From Bacillota bacterium (lineage in GTDB: Bacteria > Bacillota > Clostridia > Christensenellales > UMGS416), in NCBI GenBank assembly GCA_023422005.1, contig JAEZSC010000076.1:1-64000 (forward strand): a DNA stretch of 64,000 nucleotides. Reading direction: 5' to 3'. This document shows positions 53,143-62,260 of this stretch, one piece after another. The position numbers and the translations under genes were made by a program. A model generated the notes under the pieces. The model searched no databases, had not been told where the DNA came from, and saw nothing but the letters and a program-made list of their open reading frames with translations. Numbering within the stretch: the stretch's first letter is position 1; each line of letters starts with the position of its first letter.

Positions 53143-54747
53143 TTACTTGAACAGCTCTTCGGGATAATCGGTCGGGTTGTCTTTGGACCACTTGGACATG
53201 GCGTCCTTCATGGCCTGGCCGCCGGAGGACATATAGTCGCTCAGGAAAGCGGTGAAGTCCTCATCGGTGGTCTTGTTCTCCACGATGGCCTTTAGCATGA
53301 AGTCGTTGAGCTTGGTGGCCAGCGCCTGGGAGTTCTGCTGCACCTCGGGCAGGCCGTTGGCGAAGGAGGAACGGTCCAGGATCAGCGTGGCGTCGGTCAG
53401 GTTGGAGTTCACGAACTCATAGGCCACGGCCATCTCGGCGGTCTTGCGCACGCGGGCCTGCCACTGCTTGAACTCCACGGCTCTATCCTGCATGCCGATG
53501 AACTGGTTGGCCCAGTTCAGGTCGTTGAAGGCCGGGAAGATCGGGTAATAGTTGCCGTTCTTGACCTCGTAGTGGGTGCCCTCGTCGCCGATGTGGGTAG
53601 CCAGGAAGGTCTTGGGCTCGGAGAGCAGGTTCATGTAGTTGACGGCGTGCTCGGGCGCCTTGGAGGACCTGGGTACGCCGTAATACTTGGCTACGCCGGA
53701 GATGTTCTGCAGCACATACTTGCCGCTCTTATCCTTCAGGGGCGTGGTGAACATCACGAGGTCCTTGGAGAGTTTATTGGCTTCCAGCGCGGGTACCAGG
53801 CGCGGGAGCTCCCAAATGGCGTATTGGCTCACATAAGCACCGGTGCCGGTGAACTTCTGGTCGATGTTTTCGGACTTGTTGATGGGCAGATCAGGGTCCA
53901 GCAAGCCGTCCTTATACAGCCCGGCCATATAGCGGATGTAGTCCTTGAAGCCCTGCTGCTCGGCGATGTTGACATAACCGTTGGCGGTTTCGATCCAGGT
54001 GATATTGGGCAGGCCGAATGCGGTCATCAGGTCCTTTTGCCACACGCCCTGGGCGGTCATCGGCGCCATGTTCTTGGCGGCCTTGATGGCCTTCAGGAAG
54101 GCGGTAAAGGAGTCCAGATCCGTAGGGATGGTCAGCTTGAGCTCGTCCAGGATCTCCTGTTTGGTCATGAAGACATGGTCAAACCGGGTGCCGAACGTGA
54201 TGCCGATGCCGTCGCCGGACTGACGGGGCAGGCCCACGGTCTCGCCGGCAGCGTTTTTGGAGGCCTTCCAGGCCAGGTCAGACACGGCGGGCAGGATGTA
54301 GTCGCCGTAATCTGCCAGATACTTGTCCAGCGCGGTGAGCACGCCGATGTCGGCCAGGCGGCCAAACATGGTGCCGGAGAGCTCTACGAGGTCATACTCG
54401 TTGCCGGAGGACATTTCCAGCATGAGCTTCTCATCACCGTTGGAGGTCGGAAGCATCTCATATTTGACCTGATAGCCGGTCAGCTCCATCATCTTCTTGC
54501 ACGGAATGTCCTCGTTGGGGTCATAGGTGCGGCCGCCCACCAGGAACTTGAGAACCGGTCGGTTCTCCGTGAGCGTGTCCTTGGTGGCGGGAGCCGAGGG
54601 GGTGGCTTCCGCGCTGGGCGCTACGGACGCCGCTTCCGTGGCTGCCGCGGAGGGCGAGGTTGTGGCGGCGGGCGTGGATGTGCAGGCGGTCAGCGCAATG
54701 CCGAACACCAGCGCCAGAGCCAGCACCATCACGAGCGTTTTCTTCAT
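53143..54747 (-). CDS. extracellular solute-binding lipoprotein (LplA-like)
   Basis: 534 residues. The signal peptide MKKTLVMVLALALVFGIALT ends in an ALTAC lipobox with Cys22. A Thr/Ser/Ala-rich linker (about 23-60) leads to the type-1 binding fold, with NEYDLVELSGTMF and VGLPRQSGDGIGITFG. It would bind an oligosaccharide at the membrane for the two permeases encoded upstream. AGGAGG precedes the ATG. Here the SBP gene follows the permease genes, whereas in locus 1 it precedes them. Confidence 0.93.
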   Translation of the reverse strand: MKKTLVMVLALALVFGIALTACTSTPAATTSPSAAATEAASVAPSAEATPSAPATKDTLTENRPVLKFLVGGRTYDPNEDIPCKKMMELTGYQVKYEMLPTSNGDEKLMLEMSSGNEYDLVELSGTMFGRLADIGVLTALDKYLADYGDYILPAVSDLAWKASKNAAGETVGLPRQSGDGIGITFGTRFDHVFMTKQEILDELKLTIPTDLDSFTAFLKAIKAAKNMAPMTAQGVWQKDLMTAFGLPNITWIETANGYVNIAEQQGFKDYIRYMAGLYKDGLLDPDLPINKSENIDQKFTGTGAYVSQYAIWELPRLVPALEANKLSKDLVMFTTPLKDKSGKYVLQNISGVAKYYGVPRSSKAPEHAVNYMNLLSEPKTFLATHIGDEGTHYEVKNGNYYPIFPAFNDLNWANQFIGMQDRAVEFKQWQARVRKTAEMAVAYEFVNSNLTDATLILDRSSFANGLPEVQQNSQALATKLNDFMLKAIVENKTTDEDFTAFLSDYMSSGGQAMKDAMSKWSKDNPTDYPEELFK

Positions 54748-54802
54748 TGGGTGAATCCTCCTTTTTTATTTGCCCCATGCTTGCGCATGTATAAGCCGTG
54801 TG

Positions 54803-55687
54803 TCAGCCTTTCACCGAGCCGATGTTGATACCCTTGACGAAATACCGCTGCAGGAACGGATAAACCAGAAGGATGGGCAGTGTGGCCAGCATGATCGTTG
54901 TGGCGCGTATGGAATCGGGCGCAGTGTTCATGTATTTATCCACGTCCATCTGCATCGTGGCCGGGTCTGCTGCGGTCATCGTGGATGTCACCAGGTCATA
55001 CAGGTATTGCTGCAGGGGTTTGAGCGAGGGGTTGGTGATGTAGAGCACGCCGGAGAAGTAGTTGTTCCAATACCCCACGGCATAGAACAAGCCAACCGTA
55101 GCGATGACCGGCATGGACATGGGGATGACGATGGAGAAAAGCGTGCGCAGGTTCGTGGCGCCGTCTATCTTGGCGGATTCCTCCACGCTCTCGGGCAGCT
55201 GTTCGTAGAATGTCTTGATCAGCAGCACGTTGAAGACCGAAAGCATGCCCGGCAGCACCAGCGCCCAAATTTTATTGATCAGGCCCAGAGTCTTGAACAG
55301 CACGTAGTTGGGGATGATGCCGCCGTTGAAGAGCATGATGAAGATGAAGACCAGCAGCAGGGGTTTCCTGCCCACCATTTCCGGCTTGGAAAGGGGATAG
55401 GCCACCGTGGTTGTCAGCAGCATTGCGCATACCGTGCCCACAATGGTGACGAACGCCGACACGCCGAAGGCATTCATGAATTCCGGCTGGTCCAGCACGT
55501 AGCGGTAGGTGTCAAACTGCAGGCCCATGGGCCAGAACAGCACCTTGCCCGCCACGACCGCCGCCTCGCCGGACAGGGACTTGGACAGCACATACAGGAA
55601 AGGCAGCAGCGTTGCAAGCCCAAACAGCACCAGCACAATGTGGTTGACAATATCGAAGATGACTTCACTCAATGACTTGCGTTTCAT
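54803..55687 (-). CDS. carbohydrate ABC transporter permease (LplC/MalG type)
   Basis: 294 residues, six predicted helices. The EAA loop is LPESVEESAKIDGATNLRTL and the C-terminus is YFVKGINIGSVKG, the LplC ending also seen in locus 1. It pairs with the LplB-like permease 12 bases upstream and the SBP downstream. GAGG precedes the start. A shared ATPase encoded elsewhere is expected. Confidence 0.92.
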   Translation of the reverse strand: MKRKSLSEVIFDIVNHIVLVLFGLATLLPFLYVLSKSLSGEAAVVAGKVLFWPMGLQFDTYRYVLDQPEFMNAFGVSAFVTIVGTVCAMLLTTTVAYPLSKPEMVGRKPLLLVFIFIMLFNGGIIPNYVLFKTLGLINKIWALVLPGMLSVFNVLLIKTFYEQLPESVEESAKIDGATNLRTLFSIVIPMSMPVIATVGLFYAVGYWNNYFSGVLYITNPSLKPLQQYLYDLVTSTMTAADPATMQMDVDKYMNTAPDSIRATTIMLATLPILLVYPFLQRYFVKGINIGSVKG

Positions 55688-55699
55688 GTGCGCCTCTTT

Positions 55700-56674
55700 C
55701 TACCAGATGGATTTGCCGGTGATGCGCCGGGAGAAGAAGTTGCAGCTGATGACCAGGATGAAGGCAACCAGCGAGTTGAACAGGCCCACCGCCGTTCCGA
55801 AGGAGAAATTCAGCCTGCCCAAGCCCTCACGGTAGACGTAGGTGCCTATGATGTCGGCCACGTCGTACACTGCTGGGTTGTACATGATGAAAATCTGCTC
55901 AAAGCCCGCGTCCAGTATGCGGCTGACCCTCAGGATCAGCATCATGACGATGGTCGGCACGATGGAGGGCAGCGTGATGTGGCGCATTTGCTTGATCTTG
56001 CCGGCGCCGTCGATCATGGCTGCTTCGTACAGCGACGGGTCTATGCCGGTGATGGCCGCCAGATAGATGATGGATCCCCATCCGACCTCCTTCCACGCGT
56101 CGGTGAACACCAATGTGGCCCGGAACCACGACTTGTTGATCAAAAACATAATGGGTTCGCTGCCCAAGGATTTCAGCGCCAAGTTGACGATACCCGTGGA
56201 TCCCAGCAGTGACACGAAGATGCCGCTGACGACCGCCCAGGATAGGAAGTGGGGCAGATAAACGATGGTCTGCAGCCCTCTTTTGAAGTACAGGTTGCTG
56301 ACCTCGTTGATCAACATGGCCAGCAGAATGGGCAGAGGGAATACGAAGACGATTTTCAGAGCGCTGATGACCAGCGTGTTGGAGAACACCTGACGGAAAT
56401 CGTCGTTGGCGAACAGCTTGATGAAATGCTTGAGGCCCACCCATTTGGAAGCGAAGATGGACTGGATGGGGGAATCGGCGGCAAACATGTTGTAATCCTG
56501 AAAAGCGATGGCGATGCCGCCCAAGGGCAGATAGTTGAAGATCAGTACGTAGATCAGCGCGGGAATGATGAGCAGATACATATCGTAATTCCGCTTGACA
56601 TACTGTATCTTTTGCTTTGTGGATCTTTTGCTTTTCTTTGTCCTGCCCTGGAGCTGGACGACTTGATTGGTCAT
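55700..56674 (-). CDS. carbohydrate ABC transporter permease (LplB type)
   Basis: 324 residues. A very basic N-terminus (GRTKKSKRSTKQK) precedes six helices. Family marks are YLPLGGIAIAFQDYNMF, TIVYLPHFLSWAVVSGIFVS and LYEAAMIDGAGKIKQMRHI, the EAA loop. It is first in the transport operon of locus 2, 180 bases downstream of the sensor kinase gene. GATGAGGAT serves as a weak ribosome site. Direct repeats at 56741-56769 lie in its upstream region and probably bind the YesN-type regulator. Confidence 0.92.
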   Translation of the reverse strand: MTNQVVQLQGRTKKSKRSTKQKIQYVKRNYDMYLLIIPALIYVLIFNYLPLGGIAIAFQDYNMFAADSPIQSIFASKWVGLKHFIKLFANDDFRQVFSNTLVISALKIVFVFPLPILLAMLINEVSNLYFKRGLQTIVYLPHFLSWAVVSGIFVSLLGSTGIVNLALKSLGSEPIMFLINKSWFRATLVFTDAWKEVGWGSIIYLAAITGIDPSLYEAAMIDGAGKIKQMRHITLPSIVPTIVMMLILRVSRILDAGFEQIFIMYNPAVYDVADIIGTYVYREGLGRLNFSFGTAVGLFNSLVAFILVISCNFFSRRITGKSIW

Positions 56675-56740
56675 ATCCTCATCCCGCCTACTCGTATTGT
56701 GGAAATCAGTATATCAGGTGAAGTAGATCGGGATTAGTGT

Positions 56741-56769
56741 ACTGGATTATGATTTGCATAACTGGATTA
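56741..56769. promoter_or_regulatory. direct repeat, likely YesN/AraC operator
   Basis: ACTGGATTA occurs at 56741-56749 and 56761-56769, 20 bases apart, on one face of the helix. It lies 67-95 bases upstream of the transport operon start, a suitable place for activation by the YesN-like regulator encoded next door. Confidence 0.6.
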
Positions 56770-56854
56770 AGGTTTTTATGCAGTAGCTCCAATTGAGAGC
56801 CGATTTATGTAGGTAATCCGACAAAATGGAAAACGGCCGTAGATACGAGGCCGC

Positions 56855-58669
56855 TCAGGAATGCGATGGCCCGCCATCCAGCGGCAGCAGAATCCTCACG
56901 GTCGTCCCCGAGCCGATCGTGCTTTCGTAGGTCAGGCCGTAGGGTTCGCCGTAGAAGATGTGGATGCGGTGCTGCACGTTGCCCACGCCGTAGCCGTGCA
57001 CGGCGTTCTGCTGCTTTTTGAGCTCCACGCCGGAAAGCAACTCGTGGATTTGCTTGTGGGTCATGCCGATACCGTCGTCGGCGATGGTTATGAGCATGTC
57101 GTCGCCGCCGCGCCCGACGCTGATGTTCAGAGTGCCGCCCTTGCGTTCGGATTTCATCAGTCCATGCATGATCGCGTTTTCCACGATGGGTTGCAGCAGC
57201 AGCTTCATAATTGGGCAGCCCAGCAGCGTGTCGTCGACGCTCCAAACCACGTGTATGGCGTCGTTGTAGCGCTTGTTCTGTATCTCGATGTAGTAACACA
57301 CATGGTCGATTTCATCCTTCACGGTCACGACATCCCTGCCCTTGGCCAGCGATTTGCGATAGAAGCCCGAGAGGGATGTGATGATCCGGGGAAGCTCCTC
57401 GTGCTCGCCGCCCTTGGCCATCCAGTAGAGCATGTCCAGCGTGTTGTAGAGGAAGTGGGGGTTGATCTGGGATTGCAGCGCGTTCAAATCGGCGTGCTTG
57501 GCCTGCTGACCCAGCTCATAGCGCTCGTCCATCAGGCGGTTCATGCGCTCGAAGAGCAGGTTGATACAGTTTTGCAACCGGCCGATCACGTCACCGGATG
57601 ACACCAGCAGGCGGGCGTTCACATCGCCGTCGCTGTATCGTTGCACCGTCTCGGTCATGCTCTTAACGGTGTTGGTGAAGCTGCGGGACAGCAGCAGCGT
57701 AACCAGTATGATCAACAGCACCACGGGGGCCATCACCATGAGCATCTGCCAGAACAGCGTGCGCCGGCCATGGTTCATCTTGTCCGAGGGCACCATCTCC
57801 ACAAGGTACCAGTCGTGTACCTCCAGGGGCGTCCAGTTCACATACCAGCCCTTATAGCGCCCGGTTTTGATGCCCTGTGATCCCGGGAACCGCGCAATGA
57901 TCTCCTGTTTGTACCCTGCCTCCTGGGGCAGAACCATGGCGCGCATGGAGCCGCTCATGGCGATGATGGTTCCCGCGCTGTCCATGATGCACATGGCGTT
58001 GTCCGAAGGCGTTACGTTCTCCGAGAGGATGTTCTGCAGCCAGTCTTCGCTGATGTCGGCGATGGCCACGCCGATGAGCCGGTTGTTTCGTGTGTAATCG
58101 CGAATGCCTGTGGCCAGCGAAACCACGTCGTGGGTCACGAACAGCAGATATTCTTGCGTGTGGGTGGGGATGTAGACATAGGGCAGCCGCTTGACTTCCT
58201 CAAACCATGGCTGGCTCTCTATGGTGCTCAGTGGGAATGTGTTCACTGCTTCCACTGAGTAAAAAAGCTCGTCCCGCACAAACAGCCGGGTCTTGAAGAC
58301 GCTTTCGGTGGTGTTCACGAGGTTCACATAGCCCAGCAGGTTTCGCAGATCCAGGGATTGCTCGTAGATTCCCAGCTGCTTTGGGTCGGCGGAAAGTATA
58401 TTGATGACATCGGGGATTGATGTCAGCGTGGACAGGGCGCTCTGGTTGGAAAGAAAATCGTTGTTGATGATCGTCGCCGTCTGACCCAGCGCGCGGTAGT
58501 CGCTGTTCACCGTCTCGTTGAAGATGATGCGCTCGGCGCTGCGAAAGAACAGCGGCGCCATGATGAACAACGGGATCAGCGCAAACAGCACAAAAACCGC
58601 CGCGACCTTCTGAAACAGCGAAAGCGAAACCAGTCTCTCCGAGTAAAATTGGTAAAGCCTGTTAAACAT
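56855..58669 (-). CDS. YesM-like sensor histidine kinase
   Basis: 604 residues. Helix 1 (about 18-40) and helix 2 (about 305-330, LMVMAPVVLLIILVTLLLS) bound an extracellular dCache-like sensor with GIRDYTRNNRLIGVAIADIS. HAMP, then LQSQINPHFLYNTLDMLYW with the phospho-accepting His405, then the ATPase motifs VENAIMHGLM and DDGIGMTH. Its start overlaps the response-regulator gene by 8 bases. It should detect the sugar or SBP complex of locus 2. Confidence 0.94.
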   Translation of the reverse strand: MFNRLYQFYSERLVSLSLFQKVAAVFVLFALIPLFIMAPLFFRSAERIIFNETVNSDYRALGQTATIINNDFLSNQSALSTLTSIPDVINILSADPKQLGIYEQSLDLRNLLGYVNLVNTTESVFKTRLFVRDELFYSVEAVNTFPLSTIESQPWFEEVKRLPYVYIPTHTQEYLLFVTHDVVSLATGIRDYTRNNRLIGVAIADISEDWLQNILSENVTPSDNAMCIMDSAGTIIAMSGSMRAMVLPQEAGYKQEIIARFPGSQGIKTGRYKGWYVNWTPLEVHDWYLVEMVPSDKMNHGRRTLFWQMLMVMAPVVLLIILVTLLLSRSFTNTVKSMTETVQRYSDGDVNARLLVSSGDVIGRLQNCINLLFERMNRLMDERYELGQQAKHADLNALQSQINPHFLYNTLDMLYWMAKGGEHEELPRIITSLSGFYRKSLAKGRDVVTVKDEIDHVCYYIEIQNKRYNDAIHVVWSVDDTLLGCPIMKLLLQPIVENAIMHGLMKSERKGGTLNISVGRGGDDMLITIADDGIGMTHKQIHELLSGVELKKQQNAVHGYGVGNVQHRIHIFYGEPYGLTYESTIGSGTTVRILLPLDGGPSHS

Positions 58670-60200
58670 CCATGCTCATTTTCTTATACAGATTTGGCGA
58701 CGTGCCCGTATGCTGGTTGAAGACGCGGGAGAAATATCCGACGTTGCGATATCCGACCATATCCGATATCTCGTTCACGGTATGGTCGGTGCTCACCAGC
58801 AGCGTCTTGGCCTTGTCCATGCGCGCCTGTTGTACATACTGGTTGATCGTGATGCCCGTAACCTCCTTGAACAGCGCGCACAGATAGGTGGGCGACAGAT
58901 ACACGTTGCGTGCGATGGCTTTAACCGATATGTCGCCGTCCAGATGTCTCCAAATGTATCGCTTGGCGCTGTAAATGGCGCCGATCTTCTTATCCTTTGT
59001 GAGGATGGTGCTGGTATATTTGTTGATCAACTGATAGAGGATGCCCATGAGTTGGTCCAGCGTGAAGGCAGACATCACGGCCTTCTGCAAGCCCACGGGA
59101 TCGTCGGAAAGCCCTTCCAGGAACTCCTTATGATAATTGTCTTCCAGAATCTGGCAGATGCGCAGCGTCACGGATTTGATGTGGGACACCGGCGTGTCCG
59201 GGTTCTCGGCGAACCTGCCATAAATCCGCTCTACTGTCTCGGTGATGCGCAGTGGCTCGTTGTGCGCGCAGAAGGAGGCGATGTCGGCAAGCTGGCTCTC
59301 TCCCGGCTTGTACTGGCCTCCCTTGCGATTGCCGGCGGTATTTACCGAGCCGATGCCCCGGAAAAATGCCAGCTCCAGCGCCTTGCAGGCCGCACGGTAG
59401 GATGAGCCTGCGTCCATCAGCGTCTGGAAACGGCTGCCTATGCCGATGGCGATGTGTTCCCTGGCCTCGGGCAAGCCGGTCAGCAGGGTGTCTGCCAGTT
59501 CGGTCACCCGTTGGGTCAGCGTGCCGCCCGCCCCGGTGCGCTCGTCCTTTATGAGCATCACGATCATATCACCCATGCGTATGGTTGTATATCGGTAGTG
59601 TGGGTCTTCGGAAAAGGAGGATATCATGTGCAGTGTGAACATGTTGATCTGCTGCTCGGTGTCCACGGTATTCTCGTGCTTGTAATGCATAGCCGCCAGT
59701 ATGATGTATTCCGCCGGGGCGTGCAACGCCGCGCCGGCCGTTTGGCGCAGGATGTCTTCGTTGTTGCCGGTCAGCAGCAGGCGCAGCGTCTCTTGATCAA
59801 AGGCCTGCGCCGGCATGCCCTCCGAGGATTTGCGCCGCTGAATGGCCCGTTCCAGGGCCTCCTTGAACTGGCATTCATCCACCGGCTTGTCCAGATAGTC
59901 GATGGCGCCGATGCGGATGGCCGTCTTTAAGTATTCGCGGTCGGAATAGCCGCTCATGAAGATCACGGCTATGTCCGGGTCGATCTGCTTGGCCTTGAGC
60001 GAAAAGGCGATGCCATCCATGCCCGGCATGCGGATGTCGCACAGCAGGATGCCGGGATGATGGCGCTGGGTCAGTTCCAGCGCTTCCAGGCCATCGTGGG
60101 CCAGGCCTGCGATTTCCACATCCAGGCCGCTGTCCTTCACGCGTTGCGCCACACCTTCCAGCGTGCGCTGCTCGTCGTCCACGATCAGAACCTTTTGCAC
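58662..60200 (-). CDS. YesN-like response regulator (REC + long linker + AraC HTH)
   Basis: 512 residues. The receiver (1-120) has VLIVDDEQ, phospho-acceptor Asp55 in LLCDIRMPGMDG and Lys in YLDKPVDE. A long middle domain (about 135-395) separates it from the AraC domain (about 405-508), with ISVKAIARNVYLSPTYLCALF and EISDMVGYRNVGYFSRVFNQ. Start is a GTG at 60200 with GGAGGTGAG upstream. It is about twice the length of the YesN in locus 1 because of the linker domain. Likely target: the transport operon next door. Confidence 0.94.
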   Translation of the reverse strand: MQKVLIVDDEQRTLEGVAQRVKDSGLDVEIAGLAHDGLEALELTQRHHPGILLCDIRMPGMDGIAFSLKAKQIDPDIAVIFMSGYSDREYLKTAIRIGAIDYLDKPVDECQFKEALERAIQRRKSSEGMPAQAFDQETLRLLLTGNNEDILRQTAGAALHAPAEYIILAAMHYKHENTVDTEQQINMFTLHMISSFSEDPHYRYTTIRMGDMIVMLIKDERTGAGGTLTQRVTELADTLLTGLPEAREHIAIGIGSRFQTLMDAGSSYRAACKALELAFFRGIGSVNTAGNRKGGQYKPGESQLADIASFCAHNEPLRITETVERIYGRFAENPDTPVSHIKSVTLRICQILEDNYHKEFLEGLSDDPVGLQKAVMSAFTLDQLMGILYQLINKYTSTILTKDKKIGAIYSAKRYIWRHLDGDISVKAIARNVYLSPTYLCALFKEVTGITINQYVQQARMDKAKTLLVSTDHTVNEISDMVGYRNVGYFSRVFNQHTGTSPNLYKKMSMDV

Positions 60201-60258
60201 CCGCTCACCTCCGCACCGGTCAACCCGATTCGAAATGTTGTGTAAATAGTATAACGGC

Positions 60259-61065
60259 TCATGGATATATTGTACAGACGCTTTGGTCTCGTTCCTTTGA
60301 TAGCCTTTGCCGCCAGTGGGCGGGCGAAGCGCCGGTGTGCCGTCGGAACAGCCGGCTGAAGTAGTAGGGGTCCTGAAAGCCGCACAGCGCGCTTACCCGG
60401 GCCACGCTGGCGCCGCTGCGGTTGTGGGACAGCAGCTGCATGGCGTGGGCCATCCGCAGCCTGGTCAGGTATTCGTGGGGCGTCTCCCCGGTTTGGAGCT
60501 TGAAGATGCGCCGCAGATAGCCCATGGACAGGCCCAGTGGTGCAAGCGCCTGTTCCAGCTGGAATTCAGGGTTGGACAGGTTGTGGATCAGTACAGCCTT
60601 GACGCGCTCCACCGGCACGCTGCGCCCTTCCCCGGGCAGCAGCGCGACGAGCAGGCTCCGGATGGCGTCCAGCAGATGCTGGCACAGCATGTCGGCCCCT
60701 GGCCGGCGCAGGTGCGCCTCCTCGTACAAGACGCTCAGAAGCTTCTCCAGGCTGCCGGTCGGCGTGTCTTGCAGCACCAGCGGGTATGGCGGAAAATCCA
60801 TGTTCTTGAGTGCCAGATGAAAATTGCGAAAGCCGGCGTCGGCCAGCTCCTCATGGCCGCAGCCCGGCGGAATCAGCGCCACAGTGCCTCGCTCGAAGGA
60901 TGTTTTAGCGGTGCCCAGCATCAGCACGCCGCTGCCCTCGATGTAGCACACGACTTCCCAGTAATCCAGATGGGCATGCACCGGGAAATGGACGATTCTT
61001 TCGGTGATCATGCCGATGCCGATCAGGTTGTTCATACGCACCACCAGAAGCAATTTTAGTTTCAT
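60259..61065 (-). CDS. AraC-family regulator with cupin sensor
   Basis: 268 residues. The N-terminal cupin (about 20-110) has HFPVHAHLDYWEVVCYIEGSG and RGTVALIPPGCGHEE. The C-terminal AraC domain has APLGLSMGYLRRIFKLQTGE and VARVSALCGFQDPYYFSRLFR. The start is uncertain: the ATG at 61065 and a later one at 61035 both lack a clear ribosome site. It is divergent from the FG-GAP and Gfo/Idh/MocA genes and probably regulates them. Confidence 0.9.
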   Translation of the reverse strand: MKLKLLLVVRMNNLIGIGMITERIVHFPVHAHLDYWEVVCYIEGSGVLMLGTAKTSFERGTVALIPPGCGHEELADAGFRNFHLALKNMDFPPYPLVLQDTPTGSLEKLLSVLYEEAHLRRPGADMLCQHLLDAIRSLLVALLPGEGRSVPVERVKAVLIHNLSNPEFQLEQALAPLGLSMGYLRRIFKLQTGETPHEYLTRLRMAHAMQLLSHNRSGASVARVSALCGFQDPYYFSRLFRRHTGASPAHWRQRLSKERDQSVCTIYP

Positions 61066-61081
61066 AGGTTCGTTTTGTCCA

Positions 61082-61110
61082 TCTATATATCCATATCGTC
61101 AATTCTATAT
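61082..61110. promoter_or_regulatory. direct repeat in divergent promoter region
   Basis: TCTATAT occurs at 61082-61088 and 61104-61110, 22 bases apart, between the AraC gene and the FG-GAP gene. A -10-like TATACT lies about 15 bases past the second copy. The spacing matches the other AraC-linked repeats in the window. The sequence is simple and AT-rich, so chance is possible. Confidence 0.4.
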
Positions 61111-61171
61111 TTCTCTGCCGTTGTTATACTTTGCTTGGGTATATCTCCAACAACCTACAAGGAGGCTCAGG

Positions 61172-62239
61172 ATGGACCTGCAGTTTAAACGGATCAAGAT
61201 CGACGGCGGCGCTTTTGAGGCGGCCAGCGCCTTCGATGTGGACGGCGACGGCGTGCTGGACATCGTATGCGGCGGCTATTGGTACAAAGGCCCGGACTTC
61301 AATGAAAAGATCAAGATGTGCGATGTGATGCCAGAGGGGGAGTACTTTGACGACTTCTGCGACTACGGTATGGACGTGAACGGCGACGGCCGTACCGACG
61401 TAATCACCGGCGGGTGGTTCGGCCAGACGCTGCGCTGGCGGGAGAACCCCGGCGACAAGGGTTTGTGGACGGTGCATGACATCGACCGCTGCGGATGCAT
61501 CGAAACCATCCGTTTTTACGACATCGACGGCTGCGGCACGGTGGAAATTTTCCCCAATACGCCCAACGAGCCCCAGGCTTTCTATAAGCACATCAAGGAC
61601 GCCGACGGCCGCGGAGCAGGCCGATTCCAGAAGTTTGTGATTTCCCAGGGCTCCTCGGGCCACGGCATGGGCTTTGGCGACATCGACGGCGATGGAGAGA
61701 TCGAAATCATACTGTGCAACGGCTATCTGAAGCGCGGGTGCAGCGTTTATGAGCCTTGGAACTTCGTTCACAGCTATGACCAGCCCATGGCCAGCGTGCC
61801 CATGCTCGTGCATGATGTGGATGGCGACGGCACCGCCGACATCATCGCCGCCAACGCCCACAACTATGGCCTGTATTGGCTGCAGCAGCGGCCCGACGGC
61901 ACCTTCGCCAAGCACGACATCGATACGGAAAATGCCCAGTACCACGACATGCAGCTGGCCGACATCGACAACGACGGCCAACTGGAGCTCGTGACCGGCA
62001 AACGCTACCGCGCCCACTGCGGCAACGATCCGGGGGACAATGACCCGGTGCAGACGTGCTATTTCAAGATCCGCGACGGTAAATTCGAGAAGCACGTGAT
62101 CGACGCCGGCCCAGCGCAGGAGCATTCCGGCGTGGGCATCTATTTCTGGCTGGCGGACCTCAATGGCAACGGCTGGCTGGACATCGTCGCCCCGGGCAAG
62201 GAGGGGCTGTACCTGTTCCGCAACCTGGGTATGCGGTAG
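61172..62239 (+). CDS. FG-GAP/VCBS seven-repeat propeller-like protein, intracellular
   Basis: 355 residues without a signal peptide or membrane helix. Seven Ca-binding-loop motifs of the DxDxDG type are evenly spread: DVDGDGVLD at 22, DVNGDGRTD at 68, DIDGCGTVE at 117, DIDGDGEIE at 170, DVDGDGTAD at 215, DIDNDGQLE at 264 and DLNGNGWLD at 329. The seven repeats of about 50 residues suggest a seven-bladed beta-propeller. GGAGG precedes the ATG. The Gfo/Idh/MocA gene follows after 21 bases. Such propellers are usually exported; an intracellular one beside an oxidoreductase may be an enzyme or a sugar-binding subunit. Function not established. Confidence 0.82.
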   Translation: MDLQFKRIKIDGGAFEAASAFDVDGDGVLDIVCGGYWYKGPDFNEKIKMCDVMPEGEYFDDFCDYGMDVNGDGRTDVITGGWFGQTLRWRENPGDKGLWTVHDIDRCGCIETIRFYDIDGCGTVEIFPNTPNEPQAFYKHIKDADGRGAGRFQKFVISQGSSGHGMGFGDIDGDGEIEIILCNGYLKRGCSVYEPWNFVHSYDQPMASVPMLVHDVDGDGTADIIAANAHNYGLYWLQQRPDGTFAKHDIDTENAQYHDMQLADIDNDGQLELVTGKRYRAHCGNDPGDNDPVQTCYFKIRDGKFEKHVIDAGPAQEHSGVGIYFWLADLNGNGWLDIVAPGKEGLYLFRNLGMR

Positions 62240-62260
62240 CGGCGAAGGGGAGGAAGACGT

